The notes below the pieces were generated by a model. It did not search any database. It saw only the letters and a program-made list of their open reading frames with translations, and was not told where the DNA came from. From the NCBI RefSeq assembly GCF_918797505.1, contig NC_092798.1, forward strand, positions 49,870,985 through 49,934,984: a DNA stretch of 64,000 bases, written 5' to 3'. The position numbers and the translations under genes were made by a program. This document shows, in pieces, positions 35,742-46,872 of the stretch. Origin of the DNA: Bemisia tabaci. Lineage: Eukaryota; Arthropoda; Insecta; Hemiptera; Aleyrodidae. Each line of letters begins with the position of its first letter. Position 1 is the first letter of the stretch.

Positions 35742-35992
35742 ATCAATGGCCAAAGCATGAAACCACGTATCTTCGTTTGCAACGTTGCAGACTTCTTGTC
35801 ATACTTTATTATTTCTTAGGAAAATAGTCATCGTATATTTCTTGAAAACTGACTTGATTTGTTCTCCTCTAACAGCACATTCTTCTGTGTGAATTTCTAG
35901 TTTTAGCTCGTCTCTTCAAAAAAATAAAATAGGAGCGGAAATTTTGAAACACCGAGATGAAGATACGCGGTTTTGTAATTTGGCTATCAATA
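35742..35992. repeat. Family L foldback, copy 2
   Basis: Left ATGAAACCACGTATCTTCGT and right AAGATACGCGGTTTTGTAAT are inverted. This copy supplies the empty-site comparison for 36731-36806. Confidence 0.8.
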
Positions 35993-36038
35993 TGGATACC
36001 ATGCTGTGGTCCTTATGACCGCACTCTGCTCCTCAATT

Positions 36039-36295
36039 TCGATGACCAAAATACAGAACCACGTATCCCCGATCACAACGTCGCAGACTTCCTGTTATAC
36101 TTTATTTTTTCTGTGGAAAACCAGTCAAAGTAATTTCTTAAGCATTTCCTTGATTTTTTCTGTGTGAGCAGAATATTCTTAATAAATTTCAAGTTATAAA
36201 GTTGTCTTGTTTCTCTTCGAAAAAATAAAATAGGAGCGGAAATTTTGAAACAGCACGTCAAAAGGAATACGTGGTTTTGCCCTTTAGCCATCGAT
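36039..36295. repeat. Family L foldback, copy 3
   Basis: Left AGAACCACGTATCCCCGATC and right GGAATACGTGGTTTTGCCCT. It is nearly tandem with copy 2. Confidence 0.8.
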
Positions 36296-36696
36296 ATAAA
36301 CCAAGTGAGTTATTTCAAAAATCCAACGTTACAAAACATCTGCGCATTGAAATTCGGTGAATGCAGTCACGTTAGCCTGGCCCATTAAACTGGAGTGACA
36401 ACACTCTCCCAAAGGAGCCGTATAATTTCGACAGCCAAAACTAATCACTTTAGCCATGCTAATTAAAAAGGTGCACCGCATTACATTATTAGCCGCACAG
36501 CACACGCATCGTCGCAAGCATATCCCCAGCCAAGACCTCGCCTCTTTCGGGGCGCTGTTTAGATGCACACGCGTTCTGGATTGATTCTCATCGGGGAAAC
36601 AATAGTTAACGGTGGAATGCAGTTTTGGTTTTGAATAGTGAGTAAATAATTTTCACATTTCTAGTAATTAATAATTGGGAACTTCTTCGGCATAGA

Positions 36697-37042
36697 AGCA
36701 TATCGACGGTGAGACTACCACACCACGTATGGACGTATTTATGCTAAAAAGAACTATGTGCATGGGGTTTGAGTGACACATAGTTCCTTTTCGCATAAAT
36801 ACGTTCGTATCTCGTTTGCGGTGTATACAAATCTCCGCTCTTCTTTGGATTTTATCGGAGGGAATAAACCAACAATCCTTGAAATTTTTTCAGAATTTGC
36901 TTCGCACAGATAGGAAAAATCACGGGTGTTTTCAAGAGTTGACATTGTGTAGTTTCTTTTTTTTTGTAAAAAATAAAGGATGACAGGGAGTTTGAGACGC
37001 ACCAAACCGATATACGTGGTTTGAGGGATCCGTCATCGATAT
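36697..37042. repeat. Family L-like foldback interrupted by hairpin F-3
   Basis: Left CATATCGACGGTGAGACTAC and right GGATCCGTCATCGATATG are inverted ends. The left arm is split by the 76-bp hairpin at 36731-36806. Confidence 0.75.
36731..36806. mobile_element. Family F mini-hairpin with GTAT target duplication
   Basis: 76 bp with ends GGACGTATTTATGCTAAAAA and TTTCGCATAAATACGTTC. GTAT lies on both sides (36727-36730, 36807-36810). The related uninterrupted sequence near 35762 reads ACCACGTATCTTCGTTTG across the site. Confidence 0.92.
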
Positions 37043-37544
37043 GAAGCTTCTAATCCTGTTAAAATTGTGCATCGTAGTCATAAGTTACAAGTAACCATCC
37101 AAAAGCTATGCCATGAATTTTTATTTGAATCTGCTCCAAATTTGTCCACGCTATTTAATGGAAGTAAGCCGAGTGTGAATGAATTTTATTTGCCGCAAAC
37201 GAAACGAAAAATTTCACCATCTTGTATAGAAGTATTGCATGCAAGCCTCATTTGTCCTTTTACCGAGGAAATCCTCGATCAAGATATAAGTTATTGCCAA
37301 AAAGCCTTATGCATTCTTTTACAGAGGAAACTTCGATCAAGATAGCCATTCACCTCTAGAAGTTGCTAATTTATCATCATTAGTGGATAAGGAACGTTAA
37401 TTTCCGAATTTAATGTTTTGTCTCGCTTGATTCCATTGCTTGTTGGAGCGGAGTCTCTAAAATAAAAGTATAATTTCCCTGATGTTGTCTTCCGCAGAAC
37501 TTATCTTTGATCTAACGTCGCAGATACAGCGCAGGGTGGGAGCA

Positions 37545-37690
37545 ACGCGGCTTAAGAGCGTGCTGAAAATCAAAGCGCCTTCAATTATTTGCGTATGCCA
37601 TTCAGACAGCATCGAAGCTGGAATAGTTGCATCAAGGCGTTGATGACAAATCCGAGCTGTTTACACCTCTTGCACGATGCAATACGCGTT
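37545..37690 (+). repeat. Family H-related segment
   Basis: The inverted counterpart of 26110-26245, with GCGCCTTCAATTATTTGCGT and CTGGAATAGTTGCATCAAGG. Confidence 0.55.
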
Positions 37691-37712
37691 CGCTCAATGG
37701 TGACTGACAATT

Positions 37713-37788
37713 GGACGTATTTATGCTAAAAGGAACTATGTTACACGCAAACCCTAGGCATATAGTTTCTTTTAGCATAAATACGTTC
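37713..37788. mobile_element. Family F mini-hairpin with AATT target duplication
   Basis: 76 bp, the same length as the 36731 copy. AATT at 37709-37712 and 37789-37792. The arms can pair almost fully. Confidence 0.9.
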
Positions 37789-38419
37789 AATTAAAGGATA
37801 AGCAATTTATTGTTTCAGCACGTGTAGCAAATTATCCACCCCAGCATTCATCAGTCATAGTGATGCGAAATTCCATTCTTGTTTCCTTCTTTGGATATTT
37901 TATTAGTCTAAAACCATTTTTTGAAAACTCTGTCTCCTCGATTAAAACGTGGAGTACAAATTAATCAGTGAGAACGAAAACACACCAACTCGGTAACTCT
38001 AAAATCCTCAATTTTCATAAAGGTCATTGAAGCTAGCGAATCTGTTCCAAATTGGACCTTTAAAATATTGTCCTTGAGTATCTGTCTTTTGGCACTAAAC
38101 ATTTTCATCTCGGTCTTACTTCTTCACCCACTGTGCAGTTTTGTGTGTGTCCTCATAATTTTCATTTTTCGAGTTGGTGTGTTTTCGTTCTCACTGATTC
38201 AAATGGGACACTGATCAGCCGCGATCGCACCGCTAGCCGATTAAATATTGCGATTGAAGGGTTTGATCATTCTACCGGATTCAAAAGGAAAATACCCTGT
38301 GATGATTTTTTCGTTCCAGTTCTGGTGAATTAGGTGTTCAGGCTGTGTACATTTCAAGCATTTCTGCTCATCTTCATCTTTTATTTAAATCTTGCTGGTA
38401 TTGGTGTATCGCTTTTTTT

Positions 38420-38504
38420 CACAAGTTTTCCTGAATTTTTTATTTTACCAAAGAAATTTGGCAACGCACAAAGGTTCATACGGCGTTCTGCCCTAGCACA
38501 GCAG
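38420..38504. mobile_element. Family A MITE, right end only
   Basis: AAGAAATTTGGCAACGCACA and GGCGTTCTGCCCTAGCACAG mark the right half; the left half is missing. Confidence 0.7.
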
Positions 38505-38864
38505 AATAAGTTGCTCATCAACCACCATTAGTCGAAACATTGACGTCCGAATTCAACTTTTGTCTCACTCGATTTCACTGCCTAGATTGTTAAGGGCGGG
38601 GTCTCTAAAGAATATTGTTTCTGTATGAAATGCTGCTCTTCCTCAACATTTTCCGGTTCCGGAATCCAAGCCCCCCTCCTCCCCCGCAAATTCTGCCCCT
38701 AACGATAAGCCCCCTAAGCTCTTGATCCGAGATCGTCGAGTCGTACAGGCTAACAATTCCGAGTCACAGGAAACCATTTACGTTACGTTAATATGACGCT
38801 GCTCAACGTTTACATCTCACGGATCCGTCTTATGAGTTCCCTGGAAGACGGGCTCCTCGAAATA

Positions 38865-39371
38865 CTCCCGAACTAAGAAAGAACGCCGCATGAGCCTTCA
38901 CACATTGCCAAGTTTCCTTCGATAAAAACCCAATTTACCAGACAAATTGTGAATATTTTGCACAATATTCAGAAAATTTTGCACGCCATTCAATTGAAAA
39001 CATCTGAAAATTTCAAGGAAAAATATGCATGAATGTCGCTAATAATACTGACGTGCTAAGGAAAAACGCAGTATGAACATTCGAGAGGTGCCAAATTTCC
39101 TTCGATAAAATGTTTCTTCGTGAGAAAAGTTTTGAGAATTTTTTATTAACATTCTCAGGAATTCAATGTCAAATTGCGAACAAATTTAATTGAAAAATTG
39201 GAAAATAGATAATCATAAATTTGTCAGGAAATTCGTGTTTCATCATCGGAAATTTGGCAACGCCTGAAGGTTCATACAGCGTTTTTCCTTAGCACGGCAG
39301 AATACATGTTTGATTAAGGGAAATTTGGCAACTCTTGAATGTCCATACAGCGTTCTTCCTTAGCACGTTAG
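38865..39371. mobile_element. Outer family A MITE with AATA duplication, split by a second copy
   Basis: Ends CTCCCGAACTAAGAAAGAAC and GTTCTTCCTTAGCACGTTAG; AATA at 38861-38864 and 39372-39375. Removing the inner element and one AATA leaves about 250 bp, the family length. Confidence 0.85.
39048..39300. mobile_element. Inner family A MITE with AATA duplication
   Basis: 253 bp. Ends CTGACGTGCTAAGGAAAAAC and GTTTTTCCTTAGCACGGCAG; AATA at 39044-39047 and 39301-39304. It sits inside an older copy of the same family. Confidence 0.92.
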
Positions 39372-39399
39372 AATAAGACTTCAAATACTCGGGTTAGTC

Positions 39400-39805
39400 A
39401 AAGGAGAAACTATTCGGCGAGCTGCGATTCCGTGACATCGCGACTTGGGCCGCGGCGGGCGGGGGGAGACGACTGATTAACTCAATTCAAATTTCTCGCG
39501 TCTTCCCTTTGATCTTACGCACCGGGATGTAATTAAGGGCGCCAGCGCTAGCGCCACCATAGCTGCATCCTCGTCGCCAGCGCCAAACTACCGCACCGCG
39601 CCGAGCCCAGGCCCCTGTAATTACGTTTTCCTTTCGAATCTCCGCCGCGCGGCGCGACGGCGAGAAAGTCGCGGATCAGCCGGGGAGCTCTGATTCTTCG
39701 CGCTCGGCGATTGGGGTGAGGTGGTAGGGGGTGGTTGCCCTCTGAAAGTGCAATGATCGACAGGAAAAAGAGCCGTAGCCACCGGAGGAAGGCTCAAGGG
39801 CAAGG
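39400..39805. other. GC-rich single-copy island
   Basis: A strongly GC-rich block between two family-A insertions, with a purine-rich 3' part. No credible exon. Could be regulatory. Confidence 0.3.
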
Positions 39806-39811
39806 GGTATA

Positions 39812-40064
39812 CTGCCGTGCTAAGGAAGAACGCCGTATGAACATTCGAGAGTTGCCAAATTTCCTTTAATGAAATGTTTATTTTTTAGGAAAAATACGCA
39901 TATTTTTCCTTGAACTTTTCAGGAACTTTAGATCAAGATACAAACAATATTCGCTGAAAAATCGTAAGAAAAATATTTATAAGTTTACCAGATCATTCGT
40001 ATTTCATAAAACACAATTTGGCAACGCTTGAAGGTTCATACGGCGTTTTTCCGTAACATGGCAG
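39812..40064. mobile_element. Family A MITE with TATA target duplication
   Basis: 253 bp. Ends CTGCCGTGCTAAGGAAGAAC and GTTTTTCCGTAACATGGCAG; TATA at 39808-39811 and 40065-40068. A good reference copy. Confidence 0.93.
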
Positions 40065-40497
40065 TATAGGGTGCGAGGCGGCCTTACGGCCTTCAGAGGT
40101 TGAACAGTTTAGCTCTGCTGCGTACAGGGTGCGTGGCCCTGTAGTACTCTACATTTTATGACTTCATCTCTGGTTTTGGCTTCTTGTTGCGTTCACCTCC
40201 AAAAATGACTTTTACAATTTCAGAAAGCTAGCAGTGCGGAGTTTCTAAAATGGTGTCTTTGATGAAAGTGAACATTTATCTTCAGTAACGCAAACGTTCC
40301 AATACACTAAGCAACCCTTAGGTCAACGTCATCAGTGAGATCGCCTTTACACCACCCTGATCCCACCCTCCTCCACCCATGCTTCTCCAAAGTCAAGAAT
40401 GCGTCGCATGAGTAGAGAGAACAAACGCGACACGCGTGCATAGCACGCCGAACTGATCTCCCCCCCCCCCCCCCCCCAGCACAGAGCACGCGGCTTC

Positions 40498-40628
40498 CAT
40501 GCTGAGGAAAAAAGCAGTAACTCCATTCTGAAATGAACCGCTAAATGCGAACAAGCCCGAACTATCCATGGCTCACGTTTGTTCGAAGCTCACTACTGAG
40601 TGGAGTTACTGCTCTTCTCCGGAGCGCG
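40498..40628. repeat. Small foldback, about 130 bp
   Basis: GAGGAAAAAAGCAGTAACTC and GGAGTTACTGCTCTTCTCC are inverted. A C19-type run lies just before, around 40460-40478. Confidence 0.6.
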
Positions 40629-40639
40629 GGAATACAGCC

Positions 40640-41373
40640 ACCGCGCCGTAGTGAGGAAAAACGTCGTAAGAGCTCCCAGATGTTGCCAAATTTCTCCTGA
40701 CAAAATAATTATATGCTCTTCTCCGTAGCGCGGGAACACGGCCACCGAGCCGGAAGAAGGGAAAACGTCGTAAGTGCTTCCAAATTTCTCCCGACAAAAT
40801 ATTTATTTTGGAGGAAAGTTATGAATATTTTTTCTTGACATTTTTGGATTCATTAGATGGTCTAACTAGTGTTGCGCCAAATAGCGTAGCTCTTGGAGGG
40901 AAAATTGTGCTCGAAAAAGCTTCTTCCCTCTGTATTGAAATTTTCAGCTTTATTTTTAACGCATATTGGCTAGAAAATTCCAACTTGCTATTATAGATTG
41001 AATCGCAAATCGAACGCTCTGAAAAATCTGAAGAAAAAATCCGTGAGAATCCCAGAAAATTTGCGGTTGATTAGATTCATCTAATTAGATTTATTAGATG
41101 GTCGTAACTAGTGTCGCACCAAACAGCGTATTTCTTGGAGAGAAAATTGTGCTCGAATGAGCTTCTTCCCTCTGTATTGAGATTTTCAGCTTCATGCTAA
41201 TTTTTAACGCACATCGGCTAAAAAATTCCAACTTACTATCATTAGATTGAATCGCAAATTGAATGTTCTGAAAAATCGTAAGAAAAAATTCGTGAGAATC
41301 CTGGAAAATTGGTGGTTTATCATAGAAAATTTGGCAACTTCTAATGGTTCATACGGGGTTTTTTCTTAGTGCA
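40640..41373. mobile_element. Family A-like element with duplicated left end and interior
   Basis: Left ends occur twice (near 40649 and 40753, GAAAACGTCGTAAG). The interior 40852-41091 and 41092-41335 is a two-unit tandem duplication of about 240 bp. The right end shows AAATTTGGCAACTTCTAATG and GGTTCATACGGGG. Confidence 0.65.
40852..41335 (+). repeat. Tandem duplication, two units of about 240 bp
   Basis: Both units begin ATTAGATGGTC and share TTCTTCCCTCTGTATTGA and GATTGAATCGCAAAT. The TGTATTGAxATTTTCAGCTT block also occurs in the hairpin at 58389-58574. Confidence 0.85.
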
Positions 41374-41389
41374 TCCGTGCAGATGAGCA

Positions 41390-41690
41390 TCGACGGACGA
41401 CGCGAGCGGGAGTTTGGTCGGGTGCCAATTCGCGTCTCCATCGGGTCCGCCCACCTGTCCGCTTATTTTCTTTTTCTTAAAAATACCCCACCGGCAGCGG
41501 CATGGGCCCGGCATCACTCGTCTCTTTTTGACGCATATTCACGCGCCAAATCCGTGCGACGAAACGGGTCAATCCTCAACCGCGCGGGTTCTGCCCGAGG
41601 TACATGCACGCCTTTCCGCGCCCTCAATGTCAAGGGTCATCGAGGCACCTCTCGCTCTGGAGGGGGCAGGTTGGCATGAAACGTAAGAAG
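41390..41690. other. GC-rich single-copy island
   Basis: Overlapping ORFs of 90-111 codons lack recognisable domains and convincing splice or start context. Unknown. Confidence 0.3.
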
Positions 41691-41699
41691 GAAATGAAA

Positions 41700-41915
41700 G
41701 ATTGGAAATTTCGGTGAAATATTTCATGAAATTTCACGAGGCTGGGAAGTATTTCAATTTTTTCAGGGGCTAGAGTATGCAACCCGCACTCCGACACACG
41801 AAAAATAGAAGAATGTCACAATTTTTACATTTTTTGAAACATGAAAATGAACCGGTTTTTTTTTCAATTTCTTTCATAAATTTCTGAAATTTCATGAAAT
41901 ATTTCACGTGATACT
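41700..41915 (+). repeat. Family P repeat, copy 1
   Basis: GAAATATTTCATGAAATTTC-rich ends flank an interior with AAAATAGAAGAATGTCACAA. It recurs inverted at 63650-63900. Confidence 0.75.
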
Positions 41916-42056
41916 CATTTCTGCAGGAAAACGCTCATTTATCGAAATTTCTGGCCATCTTGGAATCTGAAGATAGGCAGTGAAATTTTGTGTGTAAGGG
42001 TTTTCCCTATGTTTGTTCAGAATTTGCCTTATAGTCCAAAAAAGCAGACTCTGATA

Positions 42057-42306
42057 CTCCCATGCTAAGGAGGAACGCCGCAGGAAACCTTCAGACATTG
42101 CCAAATTTTCTTTGATGAAATATGAATATTCTTGGAAATCTGTGAAGATTTTTCTTCAATTTTTCAGAGAAGTTCATCCGCCGTCAGATTCAATATGTAA
42201 AAATCTGAAGAGAAAATATTCGAAACCATCCCAAACAAAAAACATTTCATTGGAGAAAATTTGGCAACTCTCGAATGTCTATACGACATTTTTTTTAGCA
42301 CAGTAG
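42057..42306. mobile_element. Family A MITE
   Basis: 250 bp. Ends CTCCCATGCTAAGGAGGAAC and TTTTTTTTAGCACAGTAG. Flanks GATA and AATA match at three of four bases. Confidence 0.82.
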
Positions 42307-43183
42307 AATAAGAAACCATAGAAACCGACTATCTTTGTTTGATAATAACTTCATTTTTGCTCCAGATGAGGCACGATACTCACCGACGACGAAGCATTGG
42401 ATCGGTTGTTTTTAGACATAGAATTTTTTAGATCATGGATCGTGTTCGACAGTAGTTCGATGTATCGTTCGGTTCATGACAATAGAAACGTAACCTCAAA
42501 CACAAAGTTTAGGATTTGAGTTTGAAATACTTTGAAAAGCTGAAAAAAAAATTCCTGACAATTTCCCTTTTCATGCCAAAATCTATAAGAAAAAAAAAAA
42601 ATAACCCCGTTCCCTCAGATTACTCAATTGACTTTAAAGGCCATGTACATGAGTTGAACCAATCGATAACGATATCGATAAAATCTCACCTATTTGATGT
42701 ATCGAATACGATCCATTTCGTAGGCTCCGTCGCACAGTGGAACGAGATGGTAGAAGAGGTCGGAAATTAATTTTTGGGCTGAAATTTTAAATTTTGACGT
42801 TTATTTCGTCACAAAATCTATTTCAATGGGTGTCTTCGTAAGCAAATTTAGCGAAAACCCGAAAAACCCACTTCTGAACTTTTATGTCTCGTATTTTCGG
42901 AAATTTAAGATTTCAAAATTCCAGATTTTGTCCGACTTACCCTATAGACTCGGTCCAGCGTGCGCGCGAGGGGAACCATATGATCCGATCGCCTTTGTTT
43001 ACATTGCAATTCGAGGTTAGAAATCACCGCAAAATTATGGCCTAAATTTACAAGTAGTTCCTCATGAAATCCTCCGAAACTTTCCCCCCGAGGTCGACCC
43101 CCAATTCCAGTTTTTGGCATTCGCAGTGGCGTTCGCCAACCCCCCTCGGATCCTGAGAGACACCATCGCCGCAGAGGGAAGAT

Positions 43184-43404
43184 ATGGGCGAGCAGGAAAT
43201 TCTGATCGGCGGGAAAGATTCGACGGAGAGTTGGCAAATCCTGCTCGTCCTGTACTCGGCCATGATAACGTTCCTCGTCACCGTTGTCTTTCTTTTACCG
43301 CGACTTCATTTTCACAATCATAATTACTACTCCGCAAGTGTCCTCGACTTCACGGCAGCGGCCAGGGCCAGTGATGAACACTTAGTTTGTGAAGTGCCAA
43401 CCAG
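43184..43404 (+). CDS. Candidate first coding exon of a small single-pass membrane protein
   Basis: I do not recognise this protein. The ATG has G at -3 and G at +4, and an in-frame TGA lies 30 nt upstream, so it is the only start in this exon. The exon encodes 73 residues plus two bases. It has a short acidic N-terminus, a clear hydrophobic segment at about residues 17-38 (WQILLVLYSAMITFL, then VTVVFLLP), then an R/H-rich stretch (PRLHFHNHN) and a polar region ending LVCEVPT. The charge pattern suggests the C-terminus faces the cytoplasm (inference). It ends at CCAACCAG|GTAAATG, a good donor. Base composition is richer in GC than the flanks, as expected of coding DNA. Without homology it could still be a chance ORF. 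Confidence 0.5.
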
Positions 43405-45614
43405 GTAAATGATCTCCTAAATCGCTTCAATGTGTCGTTCCCCTCACGAGAGAATGTAACTACTTAGCCTTTTTTGAGTTAAAATGAATAAATAAAACCT
43501 AAAAATTAATTCATAACTTTTTGGGTACCCAATCTATCTCATCCAAAGATACTTTTTAAACCGTCGTAGAAAAATCATTGAACTTGGTTCGGTAGTATTT
43601 CAGATGAACCACTAAACACCAATTGTTCATGATGCTACCAATTTCCGACTAAATGAGAGACATCATAGTTCATGAATGTTCGGAATGCGAAGAGTTCCGC
43701 ACGACAATGTATGATACAAATATTTTAACTCTGGAGTGAGCGGTGAAGTGTCGCGCGAAACTGAAGGCGTTTTCAACTGGTGACAAAAGTTTGGTGTAGC
43801 TTACAACAACGTGTGCCTCGTATAATACGGATCGTAATTCCCGTCATTTCTTCAAATGTTCGAGTTAGGATTCACCGAGATTCAATGCATTTTGCGATTA
43901 TGGTGAAGATTCCAATGCGTAACAATTTTGACTCACGATTCAAAATCCCGTTTGCATTAAACAATCGTTTGGATAGGCTGTACAAATCTAAGAATCCATT
44001 GTTTTCTCTTTTAAGCAACGAAACTTGCACAGTGATGGTGAAACTTGCTTGATAATGCACTGTGATTTGATGAAGGATTGTGAATCAACAGCAGTCGAAT
44101 AGATGAAGTTAATAACCCATTTTTTTTTTTAAATTTTTTGTCCTTTTTTGTTAAATTTCATCGCAGAAAAATTATAATGCATTCTCTTATAGTTAACAAT
44201 TTTTGTTACTTTCCCAGCTCCCAGCAACTAGCAGAAGGTAGACCCAGAAAAAAACGGATAGCCTCAACTATCTGACGATGAAACATGTGCAAGTCTCGTT
44301 GACAGCCCACGACCTTGAAATTTTGACGAGTATTTTCGAAAACCCAAAGCCAGTCTTGAACGTCATAGTCTGATGACGTCTTTCCATCATGTTTTCATGT
44401 CGTATTTTTGAGAGTTACATGCATTAATACCACGGTACGTACCTTTCATTACTTGATGCTTTTTTGGGTGCAGTACTTATGTATTCCTACGACGACAAAT
44501 TTTTTGTTTATTTCAAAGTATTTTACTACAATACACAAAACGTGTAGCCCAACCGTCGGAAAGGCAATGAAATCAACGTTGCATGCATATGAAAATCCAC
44601 CTTCCCTTTTCAATTTTCTATTATGAATCCATCATAAAATTCTTCCACGGCGGTATCACAGGCTTCATAACTGAGTCCATGCTGATGCTTCTATTAGCCA
44701 TTCCACGATGCATTATTTCCAAAACTATTTTTCCAATTGCTCTAACCAAAGGTGTCAATGCATCGTTTTCTATACGAAAGAACAGCTACACTCAAACTTC
44801 GCAAACGTATTATTTGTTTGTTTGAATGTTCACTGCGAGAAACTGTTCGGCCTTTTCAACTGAAATATGACTGATTTTTCTGCCGATTATCCTCAGGAGT
44901 TAAGAGAATTTCGGATCACGATCAAGGCACCTGAGATCAAAATCTGCTATCTCCATTTTGCTATCTAAACATTTGTCAGTCGTTTTAATATATTAAAAAA
45001 AGAGCAAGTGAATTTTTGTTTGCGTACTTGCTCAACAGTTTTATTAGCATGACTTATTTTACGCAAAATTTTACGCATTAAGTTCTCATTGCTTACTCTT
45101 TTTTGAAAAATTAGATCATCTGCCAAATTTTCAGACATCGGCATGGAGATCGCAGCTTTTGATTCTGATCGCTTGACAACAAATTTTATTTCTGCATCTG
45201 AGAGTGCTTTACGAGCTACATTTGCAGTATTTTCATAATTTTTTTTCTGATTTGAGAAATTGTAGAAGAATAGATTTTGAAGAGAGAAAATCTGCCGCTT
45301 TGGGATGTCACTAGGCGGCATTTCCCATTTTAAACTTTGTAAGGTATTTTAGCAGATCAGGTAATTTGGTCATATTTCCTCTAATAAGTGGATTAAATTT
45401 TACGATAAGGAGCGACTATCTCTTGGCTCCTTTCTGCATAGGAAAACCAATGGCATATATGTTGTTTCCAAAATGGGCCAGAAAAAGTGGTACATTATTG
45501 CAAAATAATCCAGCGGTTCCTTTCAGAGGCCGAGGATATTCACATGCTCAGTTCGCTCAGTAACTTCTTCTGAAACCTGAAATTCACATAATTTCAGACG
45601 CCTGCAAATTCTCA

Positions 45615-46237
45615 CTTCCAGTCATATTCTTGTAAAAAGTTGACATTTTTCATTCAATTTTACAACGTTAGAGTTTAGTTGTGTTATTTTGTCTAAAAAA
45701 AACCAATTTCCCAAGTATTGCAAAATTCTTTCAAGTATATTCTTCCAGTCCCTAAACATTTTTCCGCTCGTGCAAATCTAACCAGTCAGGTTGTAAATTC
45801 GTCACTTTCCGGCTTAAATATCACAAGTGCCATGCGACGTTTAAAAATTTCCGCCGCAATTTTATTTTTTTACAGCGATATTGCTCAACGAAGCTGCCCA
45901 AGAATTCCGCTGAATTTTCGTTGTGCTGCCGATAAAATTCAGTGTAATTTTCAACCAGATTCGACCAACAATTTCTCTCTAAAAATAAAATAAAGGGGGA
46001 AATTTTGAAACGTCGCATGACGCTTGTGATAATTCGGCCAGATGGTGACGAATTTACAACCTGACTGGTGAGATTCGTACGAGTGGAAACATTTTTAGGG
46101 ACTGGAAAAAATTTACTTGAAATAATTTTGCAACACATGGGAAATTAGTTTTTTTCCAGACAAAAGAACGCAACTAAATTATAACGTTGTAAAATTGAAT
46201 GAAAAAGTTCAACTTTTTACAAGAATATGACTGGAAG
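45615..46237. repeat. Large palindromic element (623 bp) enclosing K-2
   Basis: Outer arms CTTCCAGTCATATTCTTGTA and inverse, then TCATTCAATTTTACAACG and inverse, converge on a family-K element. The right end is 48 bp from the candidate exon at 46286. The arms resemble family Q. Confidence 0.85.
45800..46050. mobile_element. Family K MITE (K-2) nested in the palindrome
   Basis: 251 bp. CGTCACTTTCCGGC and GGCCAGATGGTGACG ends, with AATT at 45796-45799 and 46051-46054. Because AATT is self-complementary and the outer arms are inverted, the duplication is consistent but not decisive. Confidence 0.8.
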
Positions 46238-46285
46238 GTAACGAATAATGAACACAGTCTATTTTTTGTTGTTGTTGTTTTGCAG

Positions 46286-46367
46286 GCAGTCATCTAACGA
46301 CGAGAGAGACGATTTGTACATTACCAAGCTCGCACGAGGTACTTCCCGCCAAGACGTAACGATTTAA
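46286..46367 (+). CDS. Candidate second and last exon of the small membrane protein
   Basis: A long T/G pyrimidine-type tract ending TTGTTTTGCAG precedes the exon, making a strong acceptor. Joined in phase 2 to 43184-43404 it adds RQSSNDERDDLYITKLARG and TSRQDVTI, then TAA at 46365-46367, for a 100-residue protein. The tail is hydrophilic and charged, fitting a cytoplasmic C-terminus; V-T-I at the end has the form of a class II PDZ ligand, which is only suggestive. A weak alternative donor (CGAG|GTACTT) could continue the gene past this stop. No polyadenylation signal was obvious nearby. The preceding intron (43405-46285, 2881 bp) contains a 623-bp palindromic element ending 48 bp before this exon. 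Confidence 0.45.
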
Positions 46368-46379
46368 CATCCGATGTTT

Positions 46380-46570
46380 CATTTAAAAGCGCTCAAGCAC
46401 TTCCGAACTTGCGAGGCCCTGCGAGGCCCTGCTATCGTCGATCTATTCAATAAGCCGTCACGTCAACAGCAGGACGATTTCGTAATCTGCTTTTAATTCT
46501 GTTTCGCCAACCGCTGACAGAAATCATCATTCGTGCAAGATTCCTTAACGACGTAATTGGCGGTTCCGCC
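46380..46570. other. GC-rich segment after the candidate exon
   Basis: Includes the direct repeat GCGAGGCCCT. It may be 3' UTR of the small gene or an unrelated conserved non-coding island. Confidence 0.3.
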
Positions 46571-46872
46571 GGGAAATGAAATATAACCGTGTCTGCCTCG
46601 GGGGGAAAGCGAGAAAGTATTGTCTACAGCGGAGATACATCCTTGATATTTTTAAGTCTCTAGGTTTCTGGGTTTTGATTTGCTACATTATCCGTCTCAT
46701 TGTTTTCTTTTATTTCTGCTATTTCTTGCTGCAATTCGTGACCGCTCAGTTTTGGAAAGAGCCGCTTTGCACGAAGTGCCGAGAGACCGCGTCGTTAGGA
46801 AAAACGGAGTCCTTAAAAGTCGTTAAAAGATGTAAATCTTTAAAATTGATATTGAAATGAGCACGTTTGTTC

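Larger units (their letters stand above)
43405..46285 (+). other. Putative intron of the small membrane-protein gene
   Basis: A 2881-bp GT-AG interval. 43410-45600 is AT-rich with no recognised repeat; 45615-46237 is a palindromic element with family-K copy K-2 at its centre. Confidence 0.4.

Noticed and set aside
41344..41686. Overlapping 90-111 codon ORFs
   Set aside because: The GC-rich island keeps several frames open at once. No domain or splice evidence.
46576..46860. 94-codon ORF with a hydrophobic stretch just after the candidate exon
   Set aside because: Aromatic-rich AT-biased hydrophobicity, no splice link to the upstream exons. It could not be supported.
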